Part shown: positions 35,073 through 44,390 of the stretch, one piece after another
Layout of the letters: every line of letters begins with the position of its first letter
Position numbering within the stretch: the first letter of the stretch is position 1
Source: Lentzea indica
Lineage (GTDB): Bacteria > Actinomycetota > Actinomycetes > Mycobacteriales > Pseudonocardiaceae
Reading direction: 5' to 3'
Assembly: GCF_012184385.1 (NCBI RefSeq)
Contig: NZ_VSRL01000049.1
Location: 1-44,390 of the forward strand
Length of the DNA: 44,390 nt
The notes under the pieces: model-generated
Seen by the model: the letters and a program-made list of their open reading frames with translations, nothing else
The model's database searches: none
Told to the model about the DNA's origin: nothing
Position numbers and translations under genes: made by a program

Positions 35073-35969
35073 TTAATCCGTCAAGAAGTTCGCCTGAGGG
35101 TCTGCGTTCGGGGGTTCCCCGGAACGGAGCAGCCCACTCGGCACCCACGGGGAATCAAGGGCGACCTGACGGCTGACGGGATCAGCTCTCCGTAACACGC
35201 AGCTCAGAGCATCCGTCGCCCGGTCGATGGCGACTGCGCCCACCGTGGGGGCATGGCCCACCAGGACAAGAGCGCTCGGCCAGATCAACGGATGAAGCCC
35301 CTTCGTGACACTGTGATTTAGCTCACACTCGACCAGTTCAACTCCTCTTGACAGGCCGTCGGGTGTCCCCCACACGACCAACGAGGTGCCCAGAACCAGC
35401 GCCGACTTGAGCTCGTGCCGCAGCGCCTTTCTGCTCGTCGCTACGCCGTACGCCTCCTCTGCGGGCGCCACCGCGGCGTGGGCCTGACCGGACGCCAGCT
35501 CAACTTCAGCGGATACCCACCCACGCCGAACAGAACCGCGCCACGAGCCACCCGTCTCAATACGCGCGAGCAGCCGGCGGGCCTCACCCAGCCGTCCGGC
35601 CCCGAGCGCGTCGGCGGCGAGACCCAGCAGCGCGTCCGTTCGGGCACCGAGGGCGTCGATCCCGTCCGGATCCCCGCCATCCGCGGTCCGAACGCGTGCG
35701 AGCGCCAAGCCGTCCAGTTCGCGGGCGAGGTGATGCCCACCCAGCTGGCGGTGGTGCGAGGCGCGGGTCGAGAGCGCCAGCGACGCGATCACCGGGTCGG
35801 GGTCGTGACGGAGCGCGTCCAGCACTGTCGCCGCGGCGGCGTAATGCCCCTGCCCGCCGAGCACCACGGCGGCGAGCCACCGGACGCGAGAGCTGGAAGC
35901 CGACAGCGCTCCCCAGACCTCGCGGTCGGGTGCGTCTCCGAACGCGGCGCGCCTCAGCTCCTCTTCCAC
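35073..35969 (-). CDS. Conserved helical-repeat protein of unknown function
   Basis: A 298-residue protein made of Ala/Leu-rich helix pairs (LAAVVLGGQGHYAAAATVLD, LAADALGAGRLGEARRLLAR, ELASGQAHAAVAPAEEAYGV), a TPR-like pattern. No enzyme motif is visible. GTG 35969 is the only standard start, but the frame is open upstream as LTADSFLVEEELRR, and family members as I recall them begin near that DSFLVEEEL, so the true start may be a nonstandard codon or hidden by the indel suspected next to it. It lies between the MerR-type gene and bldM on one strand, suggesting a developmental operon. Confidence 0.7.
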   Translation of the reverse strand: MEEELRRAAFGDAPDREVWGALSASSSRVRWLAAVVLGGQGHYAAAATVLDALRHDPDPVIASLALSTRASHHRQLGGHHLARELDGLALARVRTADGGDPDGIDALGARTDALLGLAADALGAGRLGEARRLLARIETGGSWRGSVRRGWVSAEVELASGQAHAAVAPAEEAYGVATSRKALRHELKSALVLGTSLVVWGTPDGLSRGVELVECELNHSVTKGLHPLIWPSALVLVGHAPTVGAVAIDRATDALSCVLRRADPVSRQVALDSPWVPSGLLRSGEPPNADPQANFLTD

Positions 35970-35986
35970 GAGGAACGAGTCTGCCG

Positions 35987-36939
35987 TCAGGTGACCGCCG
36001 CCTCGACGCAGCCACCGCCTCGGCGAGGTCGTCCACGCGCTCCGCCGGCGACGTGACCACCGCGCGCCGCCAGCCCGGCCCGCCGACGAACAGCCGGACC
36101 TGCTGCCGGGTACGGGGCAAAGCGGTGATCACCCCCGGATCGGCGTATCTCGGCAGCTGCGCCCACAGCACCACCGCGGAAGGAGCGGTACGGCGCACGG
36201 CGGCAGCCAGCGCGTCCATCGGCAACGCCGCTCCGAGCTGACGGACGACCACGCCGCGATGCGCCAGCTCGGCGGCCAGTGGGTAGAGAGGAAGGTTGTG
36301 CCTCTCCTCCGGCATGCAAGCGAGCAACACGGGCCGATGGTTGCGCCCAAGAGTGACGAGCGGCGTCGCGCGCACGAACGATGCGAGCACGCACTCGTTC
36401 AGAAGGTGCTCCACCTCGACGCCGGCACCGGAGAGCTGCCACCGCGCGGCCACGGCGGTCAGCACCGGGCGCACGACCTCGTTCCAGGTCGCGATCACCC
36501 CGTCGGAGGCCAGCGAGTCGGCGAGCATTCCCTGCACCGCGATGGAGTCCATCGCGACCGCCGCCCTGCCGAGTCCGCGTGCCAGTCGAGAGGCGCCGGG
36601 CATTTTGAGGCCACGTCCACCACCCGATGGCGCGACAGAAACCTCGCCATGCGTCATCGACGATTTCGAGTCGAGCGCGAAACGGGCCGCCTCGGCGGAT
36701 GAGGCGCCACGAAGAAGAGCGCGCTGCATCAATTCCAGGCGGGCAACGTCGCGCGGCCCGTATTTGCGATGCCGCCCGGTCGTGTGATCGCTCGGCCCGA
36801 GCCCGTAGCGGCGGTCCCAGGTGCGAAGGGTGGCGGGAGCCACGCCGAGTCGCCTGGCCACCGCGGCCACTGAGAGAAGGGGCTCACTCGTGTGACTACC
36901 GGCAGATCTGTGCTCCGGCTGTGTCATCACGAGAGCCAT
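35987..36939 (-). pseudogene. MerR-type regulator with cobalamin-binding-like domain; frame break near its end
   Basis: ATG 36939 (GAGGTGA upstream) opens a regulator with an N-terminal MerR helix-turn-helix (LSVAAVARRLGVAPATLRTW, DRRYGLGPSDHTTGRHRKYG), a helical cap and a C-terminal Rossmann-like domain (VLLACMPEERHNLPLYPLAA, VVLWAQLPRYADPGVITALP) like CarH/LitR-type B12 photoreceptors. The His of the B12 motif may be the one in EERHNLPL. Near 36006 the natural frame seems to be lost: one extra base would give EAVAAVEAAVT and a stop at 35987. Without it the frame runs on to 35584, across 386 bases of the next gene, in an Arg-rich non-natural sequence. Divergent from whiB3. Confidence 0.75.
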
Positions 36940-37031
36940 GTTCCGTTCACCTCATCCGGGCGGCAACTCCGGGCGGTGAGTGATCGAACACGCGTGCCGT
37001 CACCCATCAGTTGATTTGGGTCTTCTGCCTC

Positions 37032-37060
37032 TTGAACAAGTTTTGACGCGGTTCTACGGT
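37032..37060 (+). promoter_or_regulatory. Promoter of whiB3
   Basis: TTGAAC (-35, 37032-37037), exactly 17 bases of spacer and TACGGT (-10, 37055-37060) form a good housekeeping-type promoter; transcription would start near 37067, about 41 bases before the ATG. Confidence 0.65.
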
Positions 37061-37107
37061 GGATCATCGTTAAGCCGAATGGAGCAGTCGTCACGGAGGC
37101 GGTCTCG

Positions 37108-37404
37108 ATGGCGGACACCCGAAGGCTCCCCGGTCCCAACGCAGATCTGTGGGACTGGCAGATGCGCGGTTCATGCCGGGGTATGGACAGCGCGTTCTTC
37201 TTCCACCCCGACGGCGAACGGGGTCCGGCGAGATCTCGTCGGGAAGCCCGAGCCAAGGCAGTCTGCCTCGCCTGCCCGGTGCTGGAGATGTGCCGCAAAC
37301 ACGCGCTGGCAGTGCAGGAACCGTACGGAATTTGGGGCGGGCTCTCGGAATCGGAGCGCGACCACATCATCAAGTCCCGCAAGCGTCAATTGGCGATCGT
37401 CTAG
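37108..37404 (+). CDS. whiB3: WhiB-family iron-sulfur regulator (WhiB3/WhiD-like)
   Basis: A 98-residue WhiB-like protein with the four cluster-binding cysteines: Cys in MRGSCRGMD and the CLACPVLEMC triplet. The G(I/V)WGG turn is present as YGIWGGLSESERDHI, followed by the basic DNA-contact tail KSRKRQL. Such proteins hold an O2/NO-sensitive 4Fe-4S cluster and act by binding sigma region 4 of the housekeeping sigma factor. Placement next to groEL1 and in the sigD-bldM region matches Rv3416 WhiB3. GGAGGC precedes the ATG. A strong U-rich terminator follows. Confidence 0.93.
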   Translation: MADTRRLPGPNADLWDWQMRGSCRGMDSAFFFHPDGERGPARSRREARAKAVCLACPVLEMCRKHALAVQEPYGIWGGLSESERDHIIKSRKRQLAIV

Positions 37405-37412
37405 ACGGAAAA

Positions 37413-37448
37413 ACCGGGTCGGCACCAAACGAATGGTGCCGGCCCGGT
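37413..37448. terminator. Rho-independent terminator between whiB3 and groEL1
   Basis: A 15-bp stem with one G-U pair (37413-37427 with 37434-37448) is followed by TCTCTTTT on the plus strand and by a T run on the minus strand, so it serves both convergent genes. Confidence 0.9.
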
Positions 37449-37470
37449 TCTCTTTTGAGTTCGAAAAAAC

Positions 37471-39093
<1,623 letters not shown>

Positions 39094-39121
39094 TTACCTC
39101 AAAGCCTCTCTGGGTAGCGAA

Positions 39122-39157
39122 ACGCCCCGGTAGCCCCGGGATGGGGCGCCGGGGCGT
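39122..39157 (-). terminator. Intercistronic hairpin between groES and groEL1
   Basis: Outer arms ACGCCCCGG (39122-39130) and CCGGGGCGT (39149-39157) enclose a second stem GCCCC/GGGGC (39133-39137, 39143-39147). It could be a partial terminator or processing/stability element that sets the groES:groEL ratio. Confidence 0.6.
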
Positions 39158-39179
39158 CAGGCATGTCAGCCGCTGCGTC

Positions 39180-39473
39180 TTAGTTGACGACGGCCAGCAC
39201 GTCGCGGGCGGAGAGGATCAAGTACTCCTCGCCGTTGTACTTGACCTCGGTGCCGCCGTACTTCGAGTAGATGACGACGTCACCGACAGCGACGTCCAGC
39301 GGGACGCGGTTGCCCTTGTCGTCGATACGGCCGGGGCCGACCGCGAGGACCTTGCCCTCCTGGGGCTTCTCCTTCGCGGTGTCCGGGATCACGAGGCCGG
39401 AGGCAGTGGTCGTCTCGGCCTCGGAGGCCTGAACGACGATCTTGTCCTCGAGCGGCTTGATGTTCACGCTCAC
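39180..39473 (-). CDS. groES: Co-chaperonin GroES
   Basis: A 97-residue GroES starting at GTG 39473 (GGAGG 8 bases upstream), which gives the usual N-terminus [14 protein letters not shown]; an ATG five codons upstream (39488) is less likely. The mobile loop is [20 protein letters not shown], and the roof and C-terminal strands are VLAVGPGR and [17 protein letters not shown]. It caps the GroEL ring during folding. First gene of the groES-groEL1 operon under a CIRCE element. Confidence 0.97.
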   Translation of the reverse strand: MSVNIKPLEDKIVVQASEAETTTASGLVIPDTAKEKPQEGKVLAVGPGRIDDKGNRVPLDVAVGDVVIYSKYGGTEVKYNGEEYLILSARDVLAVVN

Positions 39474-39567
39474 CGGGATGACCTCCACGGGTCGTTGGCA
39501 GGTTTCGTTGTTACGGCTCCTGCCACCCCGCCGTCGCGGGGGTCGGGGCGGTGCTGGTGCCGTGCAG

Positions 39568-39602
39568 TTGGCACTCTACCCACGAGAGTGCCAACGCTTC
39601 AA
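39568..39602 (-). promoter_or_regulatory. CIRCE operator overlapping the groES promoter
   Basis: TTGGCACTC-N9-GAGTGCCAA at 39568-39594 matches the CIRCE consensus TTAGCACTC-N9-GAGTGCTAA, the site of the heat-shock repressor HrcA. On the minus strand TTGAAG (-35, 39597-39602), 18 bases and TAGAGT (-10, 39573-39578) form a promoter whose spacer and -10 lie inside CIRCE, so bound HrcA would block polymerase. Confidence 0.9.
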
Positions 39603-39646
39603 CGAGGGTCCCGAACCGCTCACCCATCGGGAGCCGTATTCAGTGC

Positions 39647-41152
39647 ATGTCCACGTTGACGCGCCGAACGCTGCTGCTCGCAAGCATGGCGGGAGTCACA
39701 GCGTTCTCGGCCGCCGCATCCGCCCGGCCGAGCGACCCTTTCACACTCGGTGTGGCCTCGGGTGACCCGACACCCGACGGGGTGGTCCTGTGGACCAGGC
39801 TGGCCCGCGAACCGCTCGCCGAGGACGGCATGGGCGGCATGCCGTCCCGCCCGATCGAAGTCGAATGGCAGGTCGCCGGCGACGAACGATTCACCCGGAT
39901 CGTCCAGCGCGGCTCCACCCCCGCCCGACCGGAGGAGGGGCACACCGTCCACCTCGAGCTCGCCGGGCTGGAACCGGGCCGCGAGTACTTCTACCGCTTC
40001 AAGGCGCTCAACCACCTCTCGCAGACGGGCCGCACGCGCACCACACCCCTGCCCAGCGCTTTGCAGGTGCCGCTGACGATGGCCTTCGCGTCGTGCGCGC
40101 AGTACGAGCACGGTTTCTTCACGGCCTACCGCAGGCTGGCGGAGGACGAGCCCGACCTGGTGCTGCACCTCGGTGACTACACCTACGAGTACGAGAGCGG
40201 CATCCACGTCGCGCCGCAGGGCAACGTCCGCCGCGTCGAGGGCCCGACCACCACGACGCTCGCGGACTACCGCCGCAGACAGGCGCAGTACAAGGCCGAT
40301 CCCGACCTGCAGGCCGCGCACGCCGCCGCACCGTGGTCCGTGGTCTGGGACGACCACGAGATCGCCAACAACTGGGCGGGCCTGCAGCCGGACACACCCC
40401 AGGAGGACTTCGCCAAGCGCAGGGCGGCCGCGTTCCAGGCCTACTACGAGAACATGCCGATCCGCAGGTCACCGAGGCTGTACCGGCGGATCCGGTGGGG
40501 ATCGCTGGCCACGTTCCACATGCTCGACACCCGGCAGTACCGGACGGATCAAGCCTGTGGAGACGGCCTGCAGCTGTGTCCGGAACGACTGGCTCCCGAG
40601 CGCACGATGCTCGGCGCGGCGCAGGAGGAGTGGCTGTTCAACGGGTTTCGCGGCTCCGAGGCGCGCTGGGACGTGCTCGGGCAGCAGGTGTTCTTCTCGC
40701 AGTACGACTACATCCCCGGCGACGTCGACAAGTTCCTGCTGGACGCGTGGGACGGCTACGTCGCCGACCGGGACCGGGTCGTCGCGGGGTTCGCGGACGT
40801 GCGGAACCCGATCGTGCTGACCGGAGACGTGCACGCGGCGTGGGGTGCGGAGGTCAAGCAGCGGTGGGACGACCCGTCGTCGAAGACGCTCGCGACCGAG
40901 CTCGTGACAACGTCGATCACCGCCGGCGGCGACGGTTCGGAGGAGTACGCGGAGACACAGTCGTGGCTGGCGGAGAACCCGCACGTGAAGTACTTCAACA
41001 ACCGGCGCGGGTACACGCTGACCAGGTTCACACCCGATGAGCTGCGGTCCGACTTCCGCGGACTCGACTACGTGACGCGGCCGGGCTCCCCCGTGCACAC
41101 CAAGGCGTCGTTCGCGGTGGAGGATCGAGTTCCAGGGCTTCACAGGCTCTAG
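39647..41152 (+). CDS. PhoD-like secreted phosphatase/phosphodiesterase, copy 1
   Basis: A 501-residue Tat-exported alkaline phosphatase D family protein. The N-terminus STLTRRTLLLASMAGVTAFS has a twin-arginine and hydrophobic core with an AxA site (AASARP). The N-terminal Ig-like PhoD domain starts [20 protein letters not shown]. The metal-binding catalytic motifs are [35 protein letters not shown] and [11 protein letters not shown]. The family hydrolyses phosphodiesters such as teichoic acid or phospholipids with Ca/Fe cofactors. ATG 39647 has GGGAG 13 bases upstream. The next gene is a close paralogue, 46 bases on. Confidence 0.92.
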   Translation: MSTLTRRTLLLASMAGVTAFSAAASARPSDPFTLGVASGDPTPDGVVLWTRLAREPLAEDGMGGMPSRPIEVEWQVAGDERFTRIVQRGSTPARPEEGHTVHLELAGLEPGREYFYRFKALNHLSQTGRTRTTPLPSALQVPLTMAFASCAQYEHGFFTAYRRLAEDEPDLVLHLGDYTYEYESGIHVAPQGNVRRVEGPTTTTLADYRRRQAQYKADPDLQAAHAAAPWSVVWDDHEIANNWAGLQPDTPQEDFAKRRAAAFQAYYENMPIRRSPRLYRRIRWGSLATFHMLDTRQYRTDQACGDGLQLCPERLAPERTMLGAAQEEWLFNGFRGSEARWDVLGQQVFFSQYDYIPGDVDKFLLDAWDGYVADRDRVVAGFADVRNPIVLTGDVHAAWGAEVKQRWDDPSSKTLATELVTTSITAGGDGSEEYAETQSWLAENPHVKYFNNRRGYTLTRFTPDELRSDFRGLDYVTRPGSPVHTKASFAVEDRVPGLHRL

Positions 41153-41198
41153 GGGAACCGTTCACCTGACAGCCACCCTGGTGCGTGAGGGTCTCACC

Positions 41199-42722
41199 AT
41201 GACTCGAGTGACGCGACGCGCACTCCTCATCGGGGGACTTGCGCTCACCACCGTCGGCGCGGGGTCGGCAAAGCTCACCGACCCGTTCACTCTCGGAGTC
41301 GCTTCCGGCGACCCGACCTACGACGGCGTGGTCCTGTGGACGCGCCTGGCACCCACTCCTCTCGCGGAGGACGGCATGGGCGGCATGCCGTCCCGCGTCG
41401 TCGACGTGAAGTGGGAGATCGCACTGGACGAACGGTTCCGGCTCGTCGTCCGCCGCGGCACGGCCCACGCCCGCCCGGAGGGCGGCCACAGCGTCCACGT
41501 GGACGTGCGCGGGCTTCTGCCCGGCCGCGAGTACTTCTACCGCTTCTCGGCGGAGGGGCACGTCTCGCGGACCGGCCGGACGCGCACGGCACCGGCGCCG
41601 TGGGCGTTGGGCAGCGGGCTCACGATGGCGTTCGCCTCCTGCTCGCAGTTCGAGCACGGCTACTTCACCGCGTACCGCAGGCTCGCCGAGGACCAGCCTG
41701 ACCTGGTGCTGCACCTCGGCGACTACCAGTACGAGTACAAGAAGGGCACGTACGTGGCGCCGGGCGGCAACCCGCGCGACCACGAGGGCCCGGAGACCGA
41801 AACGCTCGCCAACTACCGGCAGCGGCACGCGCAGTACAAGTCCGACCTGGACCTGCAGGAGGCGCACGCCGTGGCGCCGTGGTCGGTCGTGTGGGACGAC
41901 CACGAGATCGACAACAACTGGGCCGACGAGATCTACGAGAAGCCGGAGATCCCGCAGCCGAACTTCCTGGCACGTCGGGCGGCGGCGTTCCAGGCCTACT
42001 ACGAGAACATGCCGATCAGGAACAAGCCCAACGGCATCGACCTGCAGCTCTACCGGCGGATCCAGTGGGGCGGGCTGGCGACGTTCCACATGCTCGACAC
42101 CCGGCAGTACCGCGACGACCAGGCGTGCGGCGACGGGCTCAAGACCTGTCAGGAGCGGCTGAACCCGACGCGCTCGATCACCGGCGCCGAACAGGAGAAG
42201 TGGCTGCTGGACGGAATGCGGCGTTCACGCGCGCGTTGGGACGTCCTCGGCCAGCAGGTGTTCTTCTCGCAGCTCGACTTCACTCCGGGTGCGGTGGAGC
42301 GCAACAACATGGATGCGTGGGACGGCTACGCGGCCAACCGCGACCGTGTGGTCGCGGGCTTCTCGAACGTGCGCAACGCGGTCGTGCTGACCGGTGACGT
42401 CCACGCGGCGTGGGGCGCGGACATCAAGGAGCGCTGGAACGACCCGTCGTCGCGGACCCTCGGCACCGAGCTGGTGTCGACGTCGATCACGTCCGGCGGT
42501 GACGGCTCGGAGGAACGTCCGGAGACGCCGGCGATTCTCGCGGAGAACCCGCACGTGAAGTACTTCAACAACCGGCGCGGGTACGTGCGGACGAAGTTCA
42601 CCGCCCGCGAGGTGCGGGCGGACTTCCGCGCGCTGGACTACGTGCAGAAGCCCGGCGCTCCGGTGACCACGAAGGCTTCCTTCGTGATCGAGGACCGCAA
42701 CCCCGGGCTCAACCGCGTCTAA
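41199..42722 (+). CDS. PhoD-like secreted phosphatase/phosphodiesterase, copy 2
   Basis: A 507-residue paralogue of the preceding protein with the same Tat-type start ([17 protein letters not shown]) and motif set: [44 protein letters not shown] and [13 protein letters not shown]. Long runs are identical between the two copies ([23 protein letters not shown]), so the pair arose by tandem duplication. The main difference is an insertion around the [12 protein letters not shown] segment. ATG 41199 has GAGGG 8 bases upstream; a GTGAG/CTCAC hairpin (41185-41197) covers that site. The stop overlaps the tsaD stop (42719-42722). Confidence 0.92.
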   Translation: MTRVTRRALLIGGLALTTVGAGSAKLTDPFTLGVASGDPTYDGVVLWTRLAPTPLAEDGMGGMPSRVVDVKWEIALDERFRLVVRRGTAHARPEGGHSVHVDVRGLLPGREYFYRFSAEGHVSRTGRTRTAPAPWALGSGLTMAFASCSQFEHGYFTAYRRLAEDQPDLVLHLGDYQYEYKKGTYVAPGGNPRDHEGPETETLANYRQRHAQYKSDLDLQEAHAVAPWSVVWDDHEIDNNWADEIYEKPEIPQPNFLARRAAAFQAYYENMPIRNKPNGIDLQLYRRIQWGGLATFHMLDTRQYRDDQACGDGLKTCQERLNPTRSITGAEQEKWLLDGMRRSRARWDVLGQQVFFSQLDFTPGAVERNNMDAWDGYAANRDRVVAGFSNVRNAVVLTGDVHAAWGADIKERWNDPSSRTLGTELVSTSITSGGDGSEERPETPAILAENPHVKYFNNRRGYVRTKFTAREVRADFRALDYVQKPGAPVTTKASFVIEDRNPGLNRV

Positions 42723-43774
42723 AGGATCTGGACCGTGCCGACCGGAAGGCCCGGCGTGGTCGAGAGATCCATCGGGGACGGCTTGGCGCCCGCCGCGACG
42801 AGGTGGGCGCCGACCGCCGCGATCATCGCACCGTTGTCGGTGCACAACCTCGGCCTCGGCACGCGCAGCTCGATGCCGGCCTCGGCGCACCGCTCGGCGG
42901 CGAGACCGCTCAGCCGCGAGTTCGCCGCGACACCACCGGAGATCACCAGCGTGCCGACGTTCAGGTCCTTCGCGGCGCGGATCGCCTTGGCGGTCAGCAC
43001 GTCGGCGACGGCCTCCTGGAACGACGCGGCGACGTCGGCCAGCGGGATCTCCTCGCCTGCACGTTCTGCGCGCTCGACCCAGCGGGCGACCGAGGTCTTC
43101 AAGCCTGAGAAGGAGAAGTCGTACTTCGCGTCGCGCGGACCCGTCAGGCCGCGCGGGAACGCGATGGCGCACCCGTTGCCCTGCTTGGCGAGCTTGTCGA
43201 TGGGCGGGCCACCGGGGTAGGGCAGGTCGAGCAGCCTGGCGACCTTGTCGTACGCCTCACCGGCCGCGTCGTCCACAGTGGACCCGATCTCGGTGATCGA
43301 GTTCGCCAGACCGCCCTCGACGAGCAGCAGCTGCGAGTGGCCGCCGGACACCAGCAGGGCGAGGCAGCGCTGCGGCAACGGGCCGTGCTGCAACGTGTCC
43401 GCGGCGACGTGGCCGGCGAGGTGGTTCACGCCGTAGAGCGGCTTGCCGAGCGCGGCGGCGTACGCCTTCGCGGCGGACACGCCCACCAACAGCGCACCGG
43501 CGAGACCCGGTCCGGCGGTGACGGCGATGGAGTGGACCTGGGAGAGCTCGACCTTCGCGGTGTCGAGCGCGCGGCGCATGGTCGGGACCATGGCTTCGAG
43601 GTGGGCGCGAGAAGCGACCTCCGGCACGACGCCACCGAAGCGGGCGTGCTCCTCGACGCTGGAGGCGACCTCGTCGGCGAGCAGTTCGAGCGCGCCGTCC
43701 GGGCCGAGGCGGACGATGCCGACGCCCGTCTCGTCGCACGAGCTCTCGATGCCGAGAATCAAGCGATCAGACAC
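42719..43774 (-). CDS. tsaD: tRNA N6-adenosine threonylcarbamoyltransferase TsaD
   Basis: A 351-residue Kae1/Qri7-family ATPase that, with TsaB, transfers the threonylcarbamoyl group to A37 of tRNAs reading ANN codons. [17 protein letters not shown] is the N-terminal ASKHA strand, [11 protein letters not shown] carries the two metal-binding His, and [14 protein letters not shown] and the late IDLRVPRP-like, [13 protein letters not shown] segments complete the active site. GTG 43774 overlaps the rimI stop by 8 bases. Third gene of tsaB-rimI-tsaD, an order also found in M. tuberculosis. Confidence 0.97.
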   Translation of the reverse strand: MSDRLILGIESSCDETGVGIVRLGPDGALELLADEVASSVEEHARFGGVVPEVASRAHLEAMVPTMRRALDTAKVELSQVHSIAVTAGPGLAGALLVGVSAAKAYAAALGKPLYGVNHLAGHVAADTLQHGPLPQRCLALLVSGGHSQLLLVEGGLANSITEIGSTVDDAAGEAYDKVARLLDLPYPGGPPIDKLAKQGNGCAIAFPRGLTGPRDAKYDFSFSGLKTSVARWVERAERAGEEIPLADVAASFQEAVADVLTAKAIRAAKDLNVGTLVISGGVAANSRLSGLAAERCAEAGIELRVPRPRLCTDNGAMIAAVGAHLVAAGAKPSPMDLSTTPGLPVGTVQIL

Positions 43775-44225
43775 TGTGTGCGGGCCTTCCCATCGTGTAC
43801 GCGTCGGCACCCGACGGCTGGTAGTAGCGGCGGCGCAGGCCGAGGTGCTCGAAGCCGTGCGCCAGGTACAGGGCGATCGCGGGCTCGTTGTCCGTGCGGA
43901 CCTCGAGGTAGACCGGCACGCCGATCTCGTCGACGCGGGCAAGAAGGTCCCTGAGGAGCATCTTGCCGACGCCCCGGCCCTGCCAGTGCCTGATGACGGC
44001 GATCGTGTGCACGCTGGCTTCGTGCTCGGAGGCGGCGAGCCCGGCGTAGCCGATGAGCTCGTCGTCCGCGTACGCGCCGATGTAGTAGTTGCCGTTGTCG
44101 AGCTCGCTGTGGAACGCGTTCTCGCTCCACGGGTCCTCGCCGGGGAACAACGCCAGCTCGATCTCGTGGCACTTGGGCACGTCGGCGTGCTGCAGGGGCG
44201 CGAGCGTGACGGTGCCGGTGGTCAT
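43767..44225 (-). CDS. rimI: Ribosomal protein/N-terminal alanine acetyltransferase RimI
   Basis: A 152-residue GNAT acetyltransferase. The acetyl-CoA-binding loop is [19 protein letters not shown], preceded by the beta4 strand VHTIAV and followed by [20 protein letters not shown] and [20 protein letters not shown], the RimI signature. RimI acetylates the N-terminus of ribosomal protein S18 and possibly other substrates. ATG 44225 overlaps the tsaB TGA (ATGA), and its stop overlaps tsaD, so all three genes are translationally coupled. Confidence 0.95.
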   Translation of the reverse strand: MTTGTVTLAPLQHADVPKCHEIELALFPGEDPWSENAFHSELDNGNYYIGAYADDELIGYAGLAASEHEASVHTIAVIRHWQGRGVGKMLLRDLLARVDEIGVPVYLEVRTDNEPAIALYLAHGFEHLGLRRRYYQPSGADAYTMGRPAHSV

Positions 44226-44390
44226 GCCCTGGTCACCCGCTTGCGCCCGGCGGGCTCGACAGCGTCGGGGCGGCGCAGGTAGAGCGGGGTGAGCGCGGCA
44301 GGACGGGCCTTGGCGAGCACCTCGGCGGCCGCGGCGGCGACCAGGCCCTCCGGGCTCGGGTGCTTCGCGCTCAGGAGTTCGAGTCCGAGG
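44222..44390 (-). CDS. tsaB: TsaB C-terminus (partial, gene continues beyond the window)
   Basis: The last 55 or so codons read LGLELLSAKHPSPEGLVAAA ... ALTPLYLRRPDAVEP and end at TGA 44222-44224. The TPLYLRRPDA segment is the conserved C-terminus of TsaB, the non-catalytic partner of TsaD in t6A synthesis. The overlap with rimI and the operon order support the identification. Confidence 0.88.
   Translation of the reverse strand, partial: LGLELLSAKHPSPEGLVAAAAAEVLAKARPAALTPLYLRRPDAVEPAGRKRVTRA

Noticed and set aside
35584..36939. A single 451-residue MerR-type protein
   Set aside because: The last 135 or so residues are Arg-rich, out-of-frame reading of the downstream repeat-protein gene. 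An indel near 36006 is the simpler explanation.

Overview
The window is high-GC actinobacterial chromosome. Gene content (SsgA-like protein, WhiB, BldM-like regulator, SigD/RsdA, many Ser/Thr kinases, His-tailed GroEL1) and protein style suggest the Pseudonocardiaceae (Lentzea, Saccharothrix or Amycolatopsis-like); this is inference from recalled families. Two blocks resemble Mycobacterium tuberculosis gene order: chorismate mutase next to pcrA/uvrD1 (Rv0948c-Rv0949), and guaA ... choD - guaB3 - guaB2 - DUF5319 - rsdA - sigD - whiB3 - groEL1 - groES - tsaD - rimI - tsaB (Rv3396c-Rv3421c).

Layout. 1-5.1 kb: the tail of a transposase, pcrA, a small secreted protein, chorismate mutase preceded by what looks like a complete phenylalanine/tyrosine attenuator (20-residue leader peptide MRATFFEFFYGIRTPAPVVV, 11-bp terminator hairpin, and a competing 9-bp antiterminator pairing), a histone-deacetylase-like hydrolase and a small membrane protein. 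5.1-16.1 kb: a signalling island of three single-pass proteins and three PASTA-less Ser/Thr kinases. Four of the six share a similar extracytoplasmic domain of about 100 residues that I read as NTF2-like. A LysR/DMT-transporter pair, an SsgA-like sporulation/division protein and a RelE-type toxin-antitoxin pair lie between the second and third kinase. The toxin-antitoxin pair sits between a decayed kinase fragment and the intact kinase it resembles.

16.1-20.1 kb: a PspC-domain sensor kinase, LuxR-type response regulator and PAP2-like membrane protein, divergent from a PspC membrane protein across a perfect ATCAGGG-N5-CCCTGAT palindrome; this recalls the three-component EsrISR envelope-stress system. 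20.1-30.5 kb: guaA, a phosphotransferase, an aldehyde dehydrogenase, a three-gene oxidative operon (GMC oxidase, MBL-fold protein, FAD monooxygenase), a second Phd/RelE toxin-antitoxin pair, a probable tautomerase and guaB3. 30.5-37.4 kb: guaB2, DUF5319, rsdA-sigD, a BldM-like regulator lacking the phospho-acceptor Asp, a repeat-type protein, a MerR/cobalamin-like regulator and divergent whiB3. 37.4-44.4 kb: groES-groEL1 under a CIRCE operator, two tandem Tat-exported PhoD-like phosphatases, and the t6A-modification operon tsaB-rimI-tsaD.

Several genes carry single-base frame breaks (near 7727/7836, 10550, 11950, 12008 and 36006). All lie in GC-rich low-complexity or G/C-run sequence. They could be assembly indels or real lesions; one of them coincides with a canonical -1 slippery heptamer. 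No rRNA, tRNA or CRISPR array was seen. No gene-free stretch exceeds 300 bases.
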